A stretch of DNA of 64,000 nucleotides from Biomphalaria glabrata (lineage: Eukaryota > Mollusca > Gastropoda > Planorbidae), in the NCBI RefSeq assembly GCF_947242115.1, contig NC_074721.1, positions 18,335,501-18,399,500 on the forward strand. The letters run 5' to 3'. The translations under genes and the position numbers were made by a program. The notes below the pieces were generated by a model, which saw nothing but the letters and a program-made list of their open reading frames with translations, made no database searches and was not told where the DNA came from. Positions 12,401 to 24,819 of the stretch are shown in pieces. Numbering within the stretch: position 1 is the first letter of the stretch; every line of letters begins with the position of its first letter.

Positions 12401-15299
12401 GGTTACAAATAAGAACATGATGGAGCCTAAAAATTAGGATTTTTTGTGTGCTGATTTTGGATTTCAATTTAAAACCTAGTAGCACTAATGCCATGATAAA
12501 AACAAAGACTAGAAATAGATATGAAATAAAAACACTTCATATGTTAGCGTGATTAGGAGACAGTCAAGTTTGGTTCAATGAGAAGATATTAAAAAGTAAA
12601 GTTTCCTTTTCAGACTCTGCGATCTATGGGGCAGTCATCTGTTTCTATGGCCAACGGTTAACAAGCAGGGTGTTATGTGACCAGCGCAACAATCAACCGC
12701 CTTTACTTTCCCCAACTTAAGTCAGGTACCCATTACAGTTGGGTGGACTCAGGGGTGCCCTAAAAATCCAGAAATTCAAAATCCCAGTCTTCACCGAGAT
12801 TTGAACCCAGGCTTGGAAGCCGAGCGCTTAACCACTCAGCCACTGTGCCCCCCTATGAGAAGTTATTGGACTTAGGTATTTGTTTAGAAATGACAGAGAC
12901 CCTTTCTTTGACGAATTGAATGTTCTGAATTGTGATCACTCTTGATTGTATTGTTTCATTGTTAGCCTTTACCTGTGTTCAATTGTTCATTGGAAGTTTA
13001 GTTGTTACCTCAGATTAAACATAGTTTACTCAAGAGACAGTGAAGAGGTTTACAACACTTATTGTCAAAATTAGAATAGGAAAATAATTCTTTCAATTTG
13101 ATTTTAATTTCTGTCATTTGTCATTTTCCCTTTGTGTGTTTGTTGAATTACTCAAAAGATGCCTGTGTCATGTTTTGGCATATTACATATGCTTTGAGTC
13201 TGTTCCACACAAGAAAACATCACAAGGTAAGCATTGAAAAAAAGACTATGTTTACTCAACTTCAACAATTGAATAAACTTTAATACAAAGAAGGTAAGAA
13301 ACTGAATACTTCAATTTTATTTTTTACAAGATTTCCCAGTACTGTTTGAGTTATAATAAAATTATTAATTTTGTACTCTTGTACATTAAAATAAAACAAA
13401 GCTAATCTAAATATTATAATCTGCACCTTATAAACAAAATAAAAAAGAACTTACATCCATAAAATGGTAATGAATGATGAAACTTTGGACCAAACATTTG
13501 GTTTAAAGCAAACTTGACACTTTTCGCTGCATTTTTATAACTGTCTGTTAATGAAAAAAGTAGATCATCATTAACAAACACTAAGAAATCTACAAATTTA
13601 TGTTTTCTAGAAATTTAGTGTATGAATATTTTCAAACTTATTGTAAAAAATAATATAAAAGTTAAAGGTGATCAGGCTTTGTACATTGTGATGAATGAAA
13701 TATCTCAAATGGAAAGAGACAAATAAGTATTCTTCAACACTCTCAGAGTAGTTACAGCATTGTTGTCTTACATGTGAATTAGAAATGTATAAAAGTAAGT
13801 AAGTTTCCCTTTCTGACCTTGTAGTCTATAGGGCAGATGATATAAAGGTCATCTGTTTCTTTGGCCTACGGTTAACAAGGGTGTTATGTGACCAGCACAA
13901 TGACCAACCGCATTTACTTTTTCCTAATTAATGTCAGGTACCCATTTAGAGTTGGGTGGTCTCAGAGGTGCCCAAAGATCCCGAAATTAAAAATCCCAGT
14001 CTTCATCAGGATTCGAACCCGGGACCCTGGTTCGGAAGTCAAGAGCTTTACCACTCAGCCAACGCGCCTCCTCAATTAGAAATGCAGGCTTCCTACAAAT
14101 ATTTTAATTTTCAAATAATGTTATCTAAGTTTATTCATTCAAGTTATAAAAGTTGAGCAACTTCTGAAACTTAGCAATCCAGAGGGTAAAAGTATGTGAA
14201 AGAATCACATATATTTCATTAGGACACAGTTAATTGGTCCCCTTCAGTCGTAACAACTATGATTCATCTCCTAGAATACTTTTTCATGTGACTTTGGAGC
14301 CCTATTTTGGAGAGACACTCCCATCCACATATATTGCAGGCTTTCGGTTTGGTAATATATGAGCCAACCTTCCAGAGTTGAGGCCCATGTTTTTTCACAG
14401 TCCATAGCTTTATTAGTTACTGTCTCTCTCCAACGAGTGCGGTCTAGGGGTATGTTGTGTATTTATGTTTCCTGTTGTGTGTTGTGAACTGATCTGTTCT
14501 AGTGTGTCAAAATGTCATGGTGTCCAGGTCAGCTTGTGTGAGTGTGTGTACTGTGTTATGTGAACTGTTTTGTCATTCTTGTTCAATAAAGCCTAGCTTC
14601 AAGACATGTCTTCCTGTAGTGTTTTATTAGGTCACTACAGGGTATGTCTTCCCAATGTTCAGTATCAATATTCACTGTTTTGAGGTCTCGTTAGATTTCA
14701 TCCATGTAACGGAGGTGACCAGTTTTTCTTGAGTCAAATGCGAGTTGCCCATAGAGAATGACTTTGGGGATGCGATTGTCCTCCATCAGGCAAACATGAA
14801 CAAGCCAGCGCAGGTGGCGTTGCCTGAGGACTGTAAAGATGCTGGGAAGATCTGTTCGCACAAGGATCTCAGTAATGCACTCTCTCTTCCCATGTGATTT
14901 GCAAGATCTTATGGAGGCAGCGCAAGTGGAATGAGTTTAGTTTTCTCTCTTGCTTTGCATAGAGCACAGTGAGAACATATTGACATCATGTCCCCTGTAT
15001 AATTATCTAGAACTCTTTAAACCCAATAGACCATACTGTAAGAGGATGCTGTGTTTACAGTAGAAGTACTAATGTGGTACTATGTGTTAGGAAGTTACCA
15101 TCAATTTTTTACATTAATAATCAGAACATAAAAATTCATTTTATAAATTTCTGACTTTCCTTCAGAAATGAAGTATTATATCCTATCTGAGAACTATTGT
15201 AAGATGGCAGCTGGAATGATTCAAACTCATCAGTCCAGCATGTTGACAGTGTGGAGCACATAGCACACAATCAGGCAGATATACAAAAACGAAGCTACT

Positions 15300-15330
<31 letters not shown>

Positions 15331-18300
15331 AGTGAAAACCAGATATGTATATAAGTTGTTTTTTTTAATCTAGAAATATTTGAAACAAAAGTATTGATAC
15401 TACAATATCCAAGACCTACAAAGGATATTGAATATTAACTCATTGACTGCGGTGTTTTGTTTTAAAAAAAATGCTACTTTTTTTTTAAAAATAAGAAAAT
15501 GTTCCAAACATGGCTAAAACAAAAATTTATTGTTTAACTACCAATGATGCTATAGTAACATATTTGGTATCAAAGTAAAGGTAAATGAATGGAGAATGTG
15601 AAAATGTAAACATCTTTCTATTTAAATATAAGATACAAATTATAATCTAAATAATATGACACTCAGAAAAAAAAATGGATGCCAACTTTAGAACTTTTGA
15701 GACCTAAATTTAGATTTTGTTCTTGTATTACTGTTGAAACAGCATATTTAGACTATTTACAGCATTTTCAAAAAGAAATGTGATAAAACAGTCAATAAAA
15801 GATGATGAATCATTGATTATATTATTATTTTTACCTTGTTTTTTAGTCAGAAAAAAAGTGAAAATTATTGCGCTTTTCATTACTACCAATAACAATAGAT
15901 ACCAGTACTAAATCTATCAACCAAATGCACTCAAATATTATGTACATTTGAATCAATGGGATATAGATCTAGATTTGTCTTTTTTTTATTTGCATAGAAC
16001 ATCTTTCATTCTAATACTAGACCAGTGCAAGACATAGGCTAGCGAGAGATCAAAGCCTAAATCTCTAACTAGATGAAGGACAATAAAAATCCTAATTCAT
16101 TTTACCTAAGATTTAGACATCGAATAGATCATTATTACTGTTCCTTTGTGATATTTTCAAAAAGAAATGTGATAAAATAGTCAATAAAAGATGATGAATC
16201 ATTGATTATATTATTATTTTTACCTGGTTTTTTAGTCAGAAAAAAAAGTGAAAATTATTGCGCTTTTCATTACTACCAATAACAATAGATACCAGTACTA
16301 AATCTATCAACCAAATGCACTCAAATATTATGTACATTTGAATCAATGGGATATAGATCTAGATTTGTCTTCTTTTTATTTGCATAGAACATCTTTCATT
16401 CTAATACTAGACCAGTGCAAGACATAGGCTAGCGAGAGATCAAAGCCTAAATCTCTAACTAGATGAAGGACAATAAAAATCCTAATTCATTTTACCTAAG
16501 ATTTAGACATCGAATAGATCATTATTACTGTTCCTTTGTGATAAATTATGGATTTAGAATAGTTTTATATTTTACTTTTATTTAGTAGTAAACCTTTTGG
16601 AGTGCAACTTGAACCAGTATACTCAGGCGAGTATAGTGATGGTGATGATTTTTACCAAAAAAACAATACTAAAAAAAATTGCTAGAAAATATACCAAGAA
16701 AAGGCCCAGCATGGTGGATGAATATTGGATTTAGATCTGCCATTTCTGTTGTTTTCATTTATCTAAGGGTTAGATCTATAGGAATCTACAAAGGTGTAAA
16801 GATAAAAGCATAGATCTAGTCAACCTTGATCTACATTCAAGACCTAGCCCTAGTCTAAGGCTAAGGCCTAAGCCTAAGCGTATAAGGCAATACTAGATCT
16901 AGATCTAAATCTAAATGCTAATTATGTCCAAGTCTGCTTCATCCTATGCTAAATTTGATCAAGATCTTCATTATTACAATTCATAGAAGTATAAATAAAA
17001 CAATAATAAAGCTTCTTCAGTAGTAAACATTGTGGGTGTGTCTTGGACAAGCATAGCCATGATGTTGTAGATTTTTACAGATAAACAATACTAAAAAAAA
17101 AGAAAGAAAATGGGGAAAAAATGCCCACAGTGGATGATTATTTGATATAGATCTACCATTTCCTTTCTTTTTATTTACCAGAAGCTTAGAACTAAAGATA
17201 TATCTAGATCTAGAGTCCAAGTCTAGAGATAAAAGCTTAGATCTAGTCAATCTCGATCTACAGACTACACCTAGCCTACTGACAATAATAGATTTAGATC
17301 TAAATACTAATAATATAGATATAATCATTATGAATACGCTAAATTTAGACCTACCTGAATCTAATCTAGATCAAATTCTTCATTATTACTATTTATTTGT
17401 GATAATTTTTAGAATAATTATAAAGTTTCTTCAGTAGTCAACATTGTGGGTGTGTCTTGGACTAGCGTAGTCATGGCGACGTTTTTTTACATTGTAAAAA
17501 AGTAATAAATAAATGTCTAAATAAAGCCAAAAGCTTCTAATTTCTATGTAAACAAAGGATGAAGAACTCTTTTATAAATTAAAAATAGTTCCACTGTTGT
17601 TAGTTAAAATTTTTAATTTAAAAATGCAACGAAACAAAGGTAGGGTAAGAACGTCTATGGGATAAACGTTCCGTGCGTTTAGGGCAGACAGACCGTCTAT
17701 GGGATAGACGCTCCACACTCATTGAGTTAATGAAGCTTTTTTTTTTTTGTACTAAAGGTAGTAAGAGAATATATTTGTGTAAAAACCAGGCATATAAATC
17801 TTTTTTTTTTTCTTTATACATAAATAATTGGAATTTTTGTTCAATACCTTTCTCTTACAAAGGAATGACAACTTCTTTTTAAAACAGGAAATAATAGCTT
17901 TTGGGTAAATTTCCAAATTGTCAAATGTCAGCATTTACTGTGTCTATTTACAGCTGCTTTTTGCCAATGTTTGAATTTGAGGAAACTCAGCACTTAACAA
18001 AGAAAGTGACATAGAAAAAAACTTTACAAGCTCTACTGAAGTTTTCAAAAGCAATATATCTAAGACTACTCACCATGGTACATGAAATAAGTCCCTCTAC
18101 TGTTTCTATTCAACAGCCAAGTTAAACATTTCTGAGGGTCATTGCTCATCTCCATCACAATGGCATGCTTCATCACTTTTAACCAGGTGCTGGCTATGGT
18201 TTTGTCTGGAGACTTCAACTCTAAAATACAAATGTTAATAGGTTGATAAAATGAGACATGAAGCTTGTTGAATTATTGATGTTTACCCATTGTTTCTTTT

Positions 18301-21300
18301 GGCTACCTCTTTACTTGTTTCTACTACTTTATTTTGTAGGAAGGTCTTAGCTAATGTTGTTAGCCTGTCTTTTTTTAAAGCCAATTACTAAAAATGTGAT
18401 ATAGCTTATTCAACCATTGGTAAAACTCTTTCATGTGTCTTAAGCTGTCTTAGTTTTTCCAAAAGATTTCATAATAGGAATTTAAAAGAATGAAATTCAT
18501 GTCTATTAATACTACATAGTTTGGAGATATTCTGCATTAGCCATTAGGCATTTAAAAAATAGCATTGAAGAGAAATAGAACTATCACAATATGTTCCATT
18601 TTAGATTTCCTCAAGCTTCTCTAAACTTTTTAAGTTTCATTGTTCCCAAAAACACAAGCGCACTACTTATTTCATCCTACAGGCAATAAAACTGACTCAT
18701 ATTTGTGTATTTGTTCAATAATTTAAAATCTTATAAATATTTTAAATTTATGTTAAATATTTTAAATACATTTTTTTCATTGCTTTCATATTATATGGCA
18801 AATCTTTCATGCTTACAGTATGCTCAGTGTGCTATGGTCCTATCTTTTTTGCAGACGAATGGGAGAAGGGGTACCTGGGAATAGGTTACCATGATACCTT
18901 TAGGCACTCAGCAAACACAACTCGGCTCAAGTCGGGGTTCAAACTCGAGCCCCCATGATAGGTAGCCAAGTGACCTCTCAGTCACACATCCCAAATATTA
19001 TAATTTGTATACTTTAATACAAATTATCAGACATTAAACAGGTTAAGTTAAGCCATAGCTGTTTAATTTTGATGTTGTGTATCCTAACAACCAGAATGTA
19101 TTGTATCCCCTAACAACCAGAATGTATTGTATCAATCCCATTGTGGTCATGTATCACTCAACATGTTCTGATAAATGATTGAAATATGCTTTTACCCAAA
19201 CTTTAATGACTGTGATTTACTATAGTAAAAAAAAGATATATCTTCATACTTACTAGAAACCTTAGCAAAGTAGTAATCGCTTGCCACACGCTGTGAGAAG
19301 TTTTTGGGTAAAATGTTGATAAAGGTGAAGGAGGCTAGAATCTCCAGCAGATGCGCCTCATTCAGGTGATCAAATCTGTCCCACAGACAACTCTCCACCT
19401 AGAGACAAGAGAAACAGAGACATAAGCTTAAATTATTTTCAAAAGTGTGAGGCCCTCTAAGCAACTGATATGTAAAGTTCACAAAAAAGTGTGTGTGGTG
19501 GTCAGTGACTTTACCCCAACCCTTATTGACCAGTGGTTAGTACACTGACCTTTACCCCAACCTTTACTGTCCGGTGGTCAGCACATTGATCTTTAGCACA
19601 TCCCATACTTTCTTCAAGAAATGTCTAGAACCCATTACATGAGTAGTATCATCAATTTCAAGTTGAATCCTAGTGTACACTTTTTTCATCAGAAGTGTAT
19701 TACAAGGCCACTCAATTAACAAAATTCTTATACATTTCTGAATAGTCATAGTGATGGCTCAAACAAGATCATTTGTTATAGAAGGCCTCACCACTGAGCT
19801 GCGACATCACAACATGTGGGCTGTGGAGACAAATAGCTCATTGCCAAGTTGTACAGGCATGTGACATGGTCTAAACTGCCCGCAGGTTGCAACGCTGCAA
19901 GTCAGCGTTCAGGCTTCCTACAATTGGTCTCGGCTCAAAGCACCTAACCCTTGTCAACACGACTATGCTAGATTCATAGAAAGATTAAAGAAGCTCACTA
20001 AGAGTAAATACCATTTTTAAAAAGGCTTCTGGTTGAGAAGGGAGGTAATTCAACTGTCCAAATGCTCTCAATACTGCATAAAGTTGAAGTGGTTCATAGG
20101 AGTATCCATAATGGGTAAAGTGGTTGGCTGCAGCATCCATGATAAGGGGGGAAAGATATCGACAATATCGACTATACTCAACGCACATGGCAATGACACT
20201 GGTCTGAACCTGAGAACCAAACAGCATAACAAGTGAGCATAAAAATAAATATTTTTTTTTATAAGTTGAAAGCTTCCTAATTCTAAAGAAATTAAACTCC
20301 TCGCAACTAATGTGATTTTAACTTTCATATTTTATAAGCTGACGATATTGTATGTCAAGAGTATGAATTAATAGTTATATGTTTTTCTTTCATTACAATT
20401 CATATTTATTGCTAGTCTAAACAGTCATAATTTGATTTCCTTTATAAATATGAAAAAAAAAAATGGAAGGTTATAACTGAGTCAGGTTTTTTGTATGCGA
20501 ATAACTAAAAGCCCTCTCACAACAAGTGTTTATAAATATATCCCTACCAAAGTGTTTATCTTCTCTTGGTATAAACCGCTTTCATTTCACTTGAAACAAT
20601 TTTTTATACACTTTTAAAGTAGGAAATGCAAATACATGTCTACATAAAACAGTAAAAGTTTTTATCCATTTGGGTTAAACCAAGGGCTTTGATATTTCTG
20701 TAAAAAGTCAATGCCCATTAAAAATTGTATTTAAAACTACTGTTGTTTTTTTTCCAGATTGTAATGTTCTTTAATATTGTAAGGAATGGGCCAGCAAAGA
20801 ATTAAAGTATTGCTTAGTCCTATTTGTATTTGTCATTAGTAGTAGCATTTCAGAAAATAAAAAAAAAAACAACCATTAGAAAAATTCTTTTTACTTAAAT
20901 GCTAAATTATATTTAAATCAAAGATTATACCTCAAAGCCAATTATTAATTTTTTAAAAATCTTCAAAGAAAAAACATTTGCACATCTGTTCCACTGGGTG
21001 TAAACTATAAACTAAGACTGGTTCTCTCCCTCTTATTTTCTTACCTGCAATCCTTTTAATTGAAGACATCTTTCTATAACTTTGAATAAATTCTCATCCA
21101 CAAAGTTAAACTGAAGAAAGGTGTTAAGAAATGACAACATTAAGGGAGGTGTCATCTTATGGATATGTACATATGCCCAGCGACCTGAAACAATAGGATA
21201 AACATTCAAAAGATTGTACAAGTGACTAAAACAATAAACCATAGAACCCAGAGAGAAAAAATGAGATGTACTAGATATAAATCTGTTGTTGAGCAATTTG

Positions 21301-21591
21301 TAGAACAAAGTAGAACAAAAATAGCAATGCAAAAAGGGAATCTGTTGTTTTTTTTCCTGTTATTAAATCTTATGACACTAGATACAACAGAGAGCAAGAA
21401 GACAGCAAAGAAAAGAATGAATTAAGGAAGTGAGAACAAACTACTATAAGAAGGTCAAACAATTCATCAGACCACATCCCTAGCAAGAGTCTACAATATC
21501 AACCAACAACAACTTCCAGGGAAAATTAGAAGAGCTAAAGAGGAGTAAACTTAACTGGATACTAGGCAGTTTTGAACGAAGGTTCTCAGTT

Positions 21592-21628
<37 letters not shown>

Positions 21629-24338
21629 AAGAAGGGAATTTTTTAATCAGAATTTTAGAACAAACTGCCAATTTTTTGGGCATGTAAAAGGTGATCGTCA
21701 GTTTCTGGCTTTATAACACCCTCATTGACTGTTGACATTGAAACACGTTGATTAAAAAATCATGTCTATTTTGCAGCTTGGTCTGAAATACAACATCACA
21801 ACAAAGACATGAAATAAGATGCCTCTGTCCTATCATTTAGAAGAGGGAGAAAAAAAAGGAATAATGATGCTACTAATCCAGCAATGTCCATAATGCTACT
21901 TCATTCTTTCAGTTTTGATTTACTCACTAAGATTGATCATTATTGATGAGTTGTTGGTTCTCAAACGTAAAAGGTTTTTGAGGCTGATGGCTACACTGTC
22001 AGGTGTCAACTTGACCCAAAAGTGATTCAAAGGTTTCTCCAGAAAAGTCACCATGCTTCTGTAGCTAAATGGAAGTGCCTGAAGAGTTGATGGAAATGTT
22101 TCTTCATTGAGTTCTTTGTACCTGCACACAAAATAATGTTTTTTTAATTAATTATTTACACAGCACTGTTAGCAAACATATTGTAACCATGAAGAATTTT
22201 TTTTTAAATATAACAGACATAAAACAATACTAATGTTATAGACATACATTCATTATTTTATGTTTTTATTTTAAAAATGCTAAAAAGAAGAGAAAAATAA
22301 AGATTGTAAAGAAATCTGGGGACTTCCATGACAGTCCACAAAACTATTAGCATGCATGACTAGATTGACAATAAATGCTTAGGTCATAATGATCTTCTCT
22401 TTTGAAGTAATGCCTGTAATTCACAAGATAACACAGTTAAGGTGAATTTTGCAACCTATATTCAATAGTCTGTCTTCACCAAAGACACTTGGTCACAAAT
22501 AACTATCATTATATTTATTATATTATTTAAGTCTATCTTTGTAAACATGGCACATACAAGCAGCAGCAGAATACAATTGTAATGGAAAGAAAATGAAGAA
22601 AGAATGAAGAAATAAAGGAAAGCTTCAATTATGACTCTGACCATTAGATCTTGGTTCATGTGTCTGATTGTGCATTGCCATGGGATTGAGAATGAGATTT
22701 TACTGATTTGAAACTTTTTGGGAACTGTACACTCTACTGATTTGAAACTTTTTGGGAACTGTACACTCTACTGATTTGAAACTTTTTGGGAACTGTACAC
22801 TCTACTGATTTGAAACATTTTGAGAACTGTAAACTCTACTGATTTGAAACATTTTGGGAACTGTACACTCTACTGATATGAAACATTTTGGGAACTGTAC
22901 ACTCTACTGATTTGAAACATTTTGGGAACTGTATACTCTACTGATTTGAAACATTTTGGGAACTGTACACTCTACTGATTTGAAACATTTTGGGAACTGT
23001 ATACTCTACTGATTTGAAACATTTTGGGAACTGTATACTCTACTGATGTGAAACATTTTGGGAAATGTACACTCTACTGATCTGAAACATTTTGGGAACT
23101 GTATGTATGCTCTACTGATTTAAAACATTTTGGAATCTAGATAGTCCTGTCTGATCTTGATATGTGTGACAATATTAGCAATGTTGCCACATCCTATATA
23201 TGTGGTTTGAAAAACAATCTTTCTCACTGAGTGTAATTATTTTTTTCCCATCACGTTTTGATAAGGGTTGATTTTTTTAAGCTAACAAGATATTCAATGA
23301 TCATCTTATTATATAAACATTTGAAAAAGTAAAACTAAAATTGACAAATTTTCTTACCTGGAGAATAAATGCACCCAAACATTATTGGAAAGTTCTTCAC
23401 ACTTAGCTTTGATCTCTTCACGTGCTTCTGGCCCTGTTCTAGCACAATATTTGTCAAAGTGTTCTTGCCTGAGTGTATCTTGGTCATCATTGCTTAAAAA
23501 CCTGGAAGCATTTTCTGAAACTATGCTCATTGGTGGCAGCTTGGACCTAACAGTTGGTAGATAATCTTTAGATATCTTTTCAGTACCAGATTTTAAAATG
23601 CAGGCCAGAGTAAGAAGCTCTTCAATGGAGAACTGACCTTCCCCAAGTCGAATCTGCACTTCTGTGTTGACAGCATTAAGACAAGAGGGACTAAAGCCTT
23701 CTGCTGCTATGTAACAATCAACAAGGGATATAAGTGCTGTGTTAGCAAGAAGTCCAATGTCTTGCTCAACAGTATCGTACAGTTCACGCATGACAGCTGA
23801 ACGTATGAAAGAATGAATTTGATTCCAGTCTGTATTTAGATGCTTTAGAATGTGAAGCCTCTGCAGGGCAAATGCTGCTGAGTACCCCCTCACTTTATCA
23901 GATGGCACTTCTAAAAGTCTGAATATATCATTGACAGAGGTACAACTCTGCAAAACATAACGAAAAGTGTTGTCAAACTCAGTTTCTTGGCAGACTTTCT
24001 CGCCAGTGTAAGAGTGTGATGTGAAAGGGAAAGAGTTGCGAGTGGCTCTTCGAATTAATATAGGCAGCTCTTCAATGTTAATACCATCTTGCACCAACAT
24101 GGTAGACTCAGTGAGTACCTTAAAGGAACTGCTGTCTGTACTATAACATCTGTATTCTTTTCTATGGGAAACATGTCCTTTAAGTAGCAATGGTTGAGTT
24201 TTATACTGATGATTATAGTCAGAGTTAGTTAGAGTCTGGCAGCACAAAGCATTTAATGAACTAATAGCCTTTAAAGTTTCTTTTGGTTTGCAAAGTAATC
24301 TATGTGGATTTAAGGAAGACATCCTCCTAATATGAATG
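9448..24338 (-). CDS. FAST-kinase-domain (FASTKD) family mitochondrial RNA-binding protein, ten exons
   Basis: Exons on the minus strand: 23358-24338 (ATG at 24322), 21928-22121, 21045-21184, 20012-20209, 19254-19398, 18074-18220, 13455-13526, 11929-12022, 10476-10590 and 9448-9750 (TGA). All ten join in frame with GT/AG borders and total 2,373 nt, or 790 residues. The N terminus (MSSLNPHRLLCKPKETLKAI) is basic and hydroxylated like a mitochondrial targeting sequence. Residues about 390-500 look like FAST_1 (FGQLNYLP), about 500-600 like FAST_2 (LLEILASFTFINILPKNF), and about 620-700 like RAP (INLDNRGAPVEF, LALLLRSADHF, LLGVQVQRVAHLKKLGYIPL). FASTKD proteins bind and process mitochondrial transcripts. 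Which paralogue this is cannot be told. The acceptor at 24339-24341, just before the ATG, implies an untranslated first exon upstream. The last 80 or so residues form an acidic tail not usual after RAP. Confidence 0.85.
10089..10295 (-). mobile_element. tRNA-derived SINE (family 2), FASTKD intron
   Basis: Minus orientation: a head GGGATGTGGGGCTGAGGGGC with a B-box-like GAGTTTGAATCC, a body with CCTATAACCCC and CTACAGGCCCACAAAA, then an A-rich 3' end. The same body recurs at 10728-10865 and 18768-18995. Confidence 0.6.
10728..10865 (-). mobile_element. Truncated copy of SINE family 2
   Basis: Shares the body and tail of the copy at 10089-10295 (TTTTTAAATTGC, GTACCATTATGC, TTTTGTGGGCCTGTAGGG on the plus strand) but lacks the tRNA-like head. 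Confidence 0.55.
12598..12855 (-). mobile_element. tRNA-derived SINE (family 1), FASTKD intron
   Basis: On the minus strand the head carries an A-box TGGCTGAGTGGTTAAGCGCT and a B-box GGGTTCAAATC, followed by a body of about 200 bp ending at a CTCTGAAAAGG-type end. Other copies lie at 13799-14072, 36078-36331, 44005-44252 and partly at 60641-60775. Confidence 0.75.
13799..14072 (-). mobile_element. tRNA-derived SINE (family 1), FASTKD intron
   Basis: Best-kept copy in the window: A-box TGGCTGAGTGGTAAAGC and B-box GGGTTCGAATCC on the minus strand, then the family body. A small internal duplication of CAGATGATATAAAGGTCATC type sits near its 3' end. Confidence 0.78.
14300..14965 (-). pseudogene. 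LINE ORF2 C-terminal relic, split by a solo LTR
   Basis: Minus-strand translation shows YAKQERKLNSFHLRCLHKIL, then DLPSIFTVLRQRHLRWL, MEDNRIPKVILYGQLAFDSR and NIDTEHWEDIP, the hallmark C-terminal blocks of LINE ORF2 proteins. The final block LDRTRWRETVTNKAMDCEKT lies beyond the solo LTR at 14453-14639. There are in-frame stops (for example after EERVHY and after YMDEI). The clade (RTE-like or related) is uncertain. Confidence 0.72.
14453..14639. mobile_element. Solo LTR (187 bp) inserted in a LINE relic
   Basis: It begins TGTTGTGTATTT and ends GTCACTACA, is flanked by the 5-bp direct repeat GGGTA (14448-14452 and 14640-14644), and contains AATAAA near 14586. TG...CA ends with a 5-bp duplication fit a solo LTR left after recombination of an LTR element. 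The family is unknown. It is younger than the LINE relic it interrupts. Confidence 0.65.
15764..16541. repeat. 389-bp tandem duplication
   Basis: 15764-16152 and 16153-16541 are nearly identical, differing at a handful of bases and homopolymer lengths, so the duplication is recent. It contains no coding. Confidence 0.9.
16655..17480. repeat. Degenerate tandem duplication of about 420 bp
   Basis: Landmarks recur about 416-423 bp apart: ACAATACTAAAAAAAA (about 16663 and 17086) and TTCTTCAGTAGT.AACATTGTGGGTGTGTCTTGG (about 17014 and 17429). Both copies are rich in AGATCTAGAT-like words. Confidence 0.7.
18768..18995 (-). mobile_element. tRNA-derived SINE (family 2), FASTKD intron
   Basis: Same body as 10089-10295 (GCTATGGTCCTATC, GGGAGAAGG, AGGCACTCA on the plus strand) with the tRNA-like head at the right: minus strand TGGGATGTGTGACTGAGAGG and B-box-like GAGTTTGAACCCC. 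Confidence 0.62.
21598..21626. repeat. (AT)n microsatellite
   Basis: About 14 AT dinucleotides in an intron of the FASTKD gene. The surrounding 21.4-21.9 kb shows no gene. Confidence 0.9.
22701..23143. repeat. 34-bp minisatellite, about 13 copies, FASTKD intron 1
   Basis: Units of the type TACTGATTTGAAACATTTTG plus GGAACTGTACACTC repeat with few changes. The first three units carry CTTTTT where later ones carry CATTTT, and the last units are more diverged with a GTAT insertion. It lies between the first and second coding exons. Confidence 0.92.
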
Positions 24339-24819
24339 CTGAAAAAAAAAATCATAATATTTAACAAATCAAAACATTTTAACTTTAAAAAAAAAAAACA
24401 AGAATACTTCATTCTATCATACAATGGAATAAACAAGAACTCAATGTCAATCAGAATATCTGAAACACTTTTTATTAATATTCTATACATTTCTTTCATG
24501 GAAGAAAAAGTTTGCAAAAGTAATAAATATAAACCATAAATACTAAATCACAACCTAATAAAACACTCAGACACAAAGATAAAGGCAGATTCTTATTCCA
24601 TATGCAAGGATGAATTCATTAAAGTGCTATTTCTTCCCCAATGCTTTTAGAGCTATAGATATATAGAACAGGTTGCCCGAAACAGCCAGAAAAAAAAAAA
24701 AAGTCTTATTTGCATTTAACTCTCCAATTTATCTTGCACAAATAGATTGACACACATAATTGTCTTCTTCTTTAACAATTTATTAGATAAGATGACAATA
24801 AATATAAATGGTAAATTAA

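Larger units (their letters stand above)
15439..17726. mobile_element. Candidate TTAA-flanked (piggyBac-like) non-autonomous transposon
   Basis: TTAA at 15435-15438 is followed by CTCATTGACTGCGG. The right end reads ...CACACTCATTGAG before TTAA at 17727-17730. The inverted ends match in about 11 of 14 positions. Near the right end are two CGTCTATGGGATA(G/A)ACG inverted motifs. No transposase is seen. The body is filled by a 389-bp tandem duplication and a second degenerate one. The TTAA target and end sequence resemble piggyBac-type elements; this is inference. Confidence 0.42.

Noticed and set aside
19985-19998. GTGAGC donor at 19998 for the fourth FASTKD exon
   Set aside because: Its phase would put the next exon into a frame with an early stop; the GTATTT donor at 20011 keeps the conserved frame.
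22701-23143. Regularly spaced repeats considered as a CRISPR-like array
   Set aside because: Units are head-to-tail with no spacers and lie in a eukaryotic intron.
24323-24517. In-frame extension upstream of the FASTKD start codon
   Set aside because: A polypyrimidine tract and CAG acceptor lie at 24339-24341, and the extension beyond is low-complexity, so it is read as intron.
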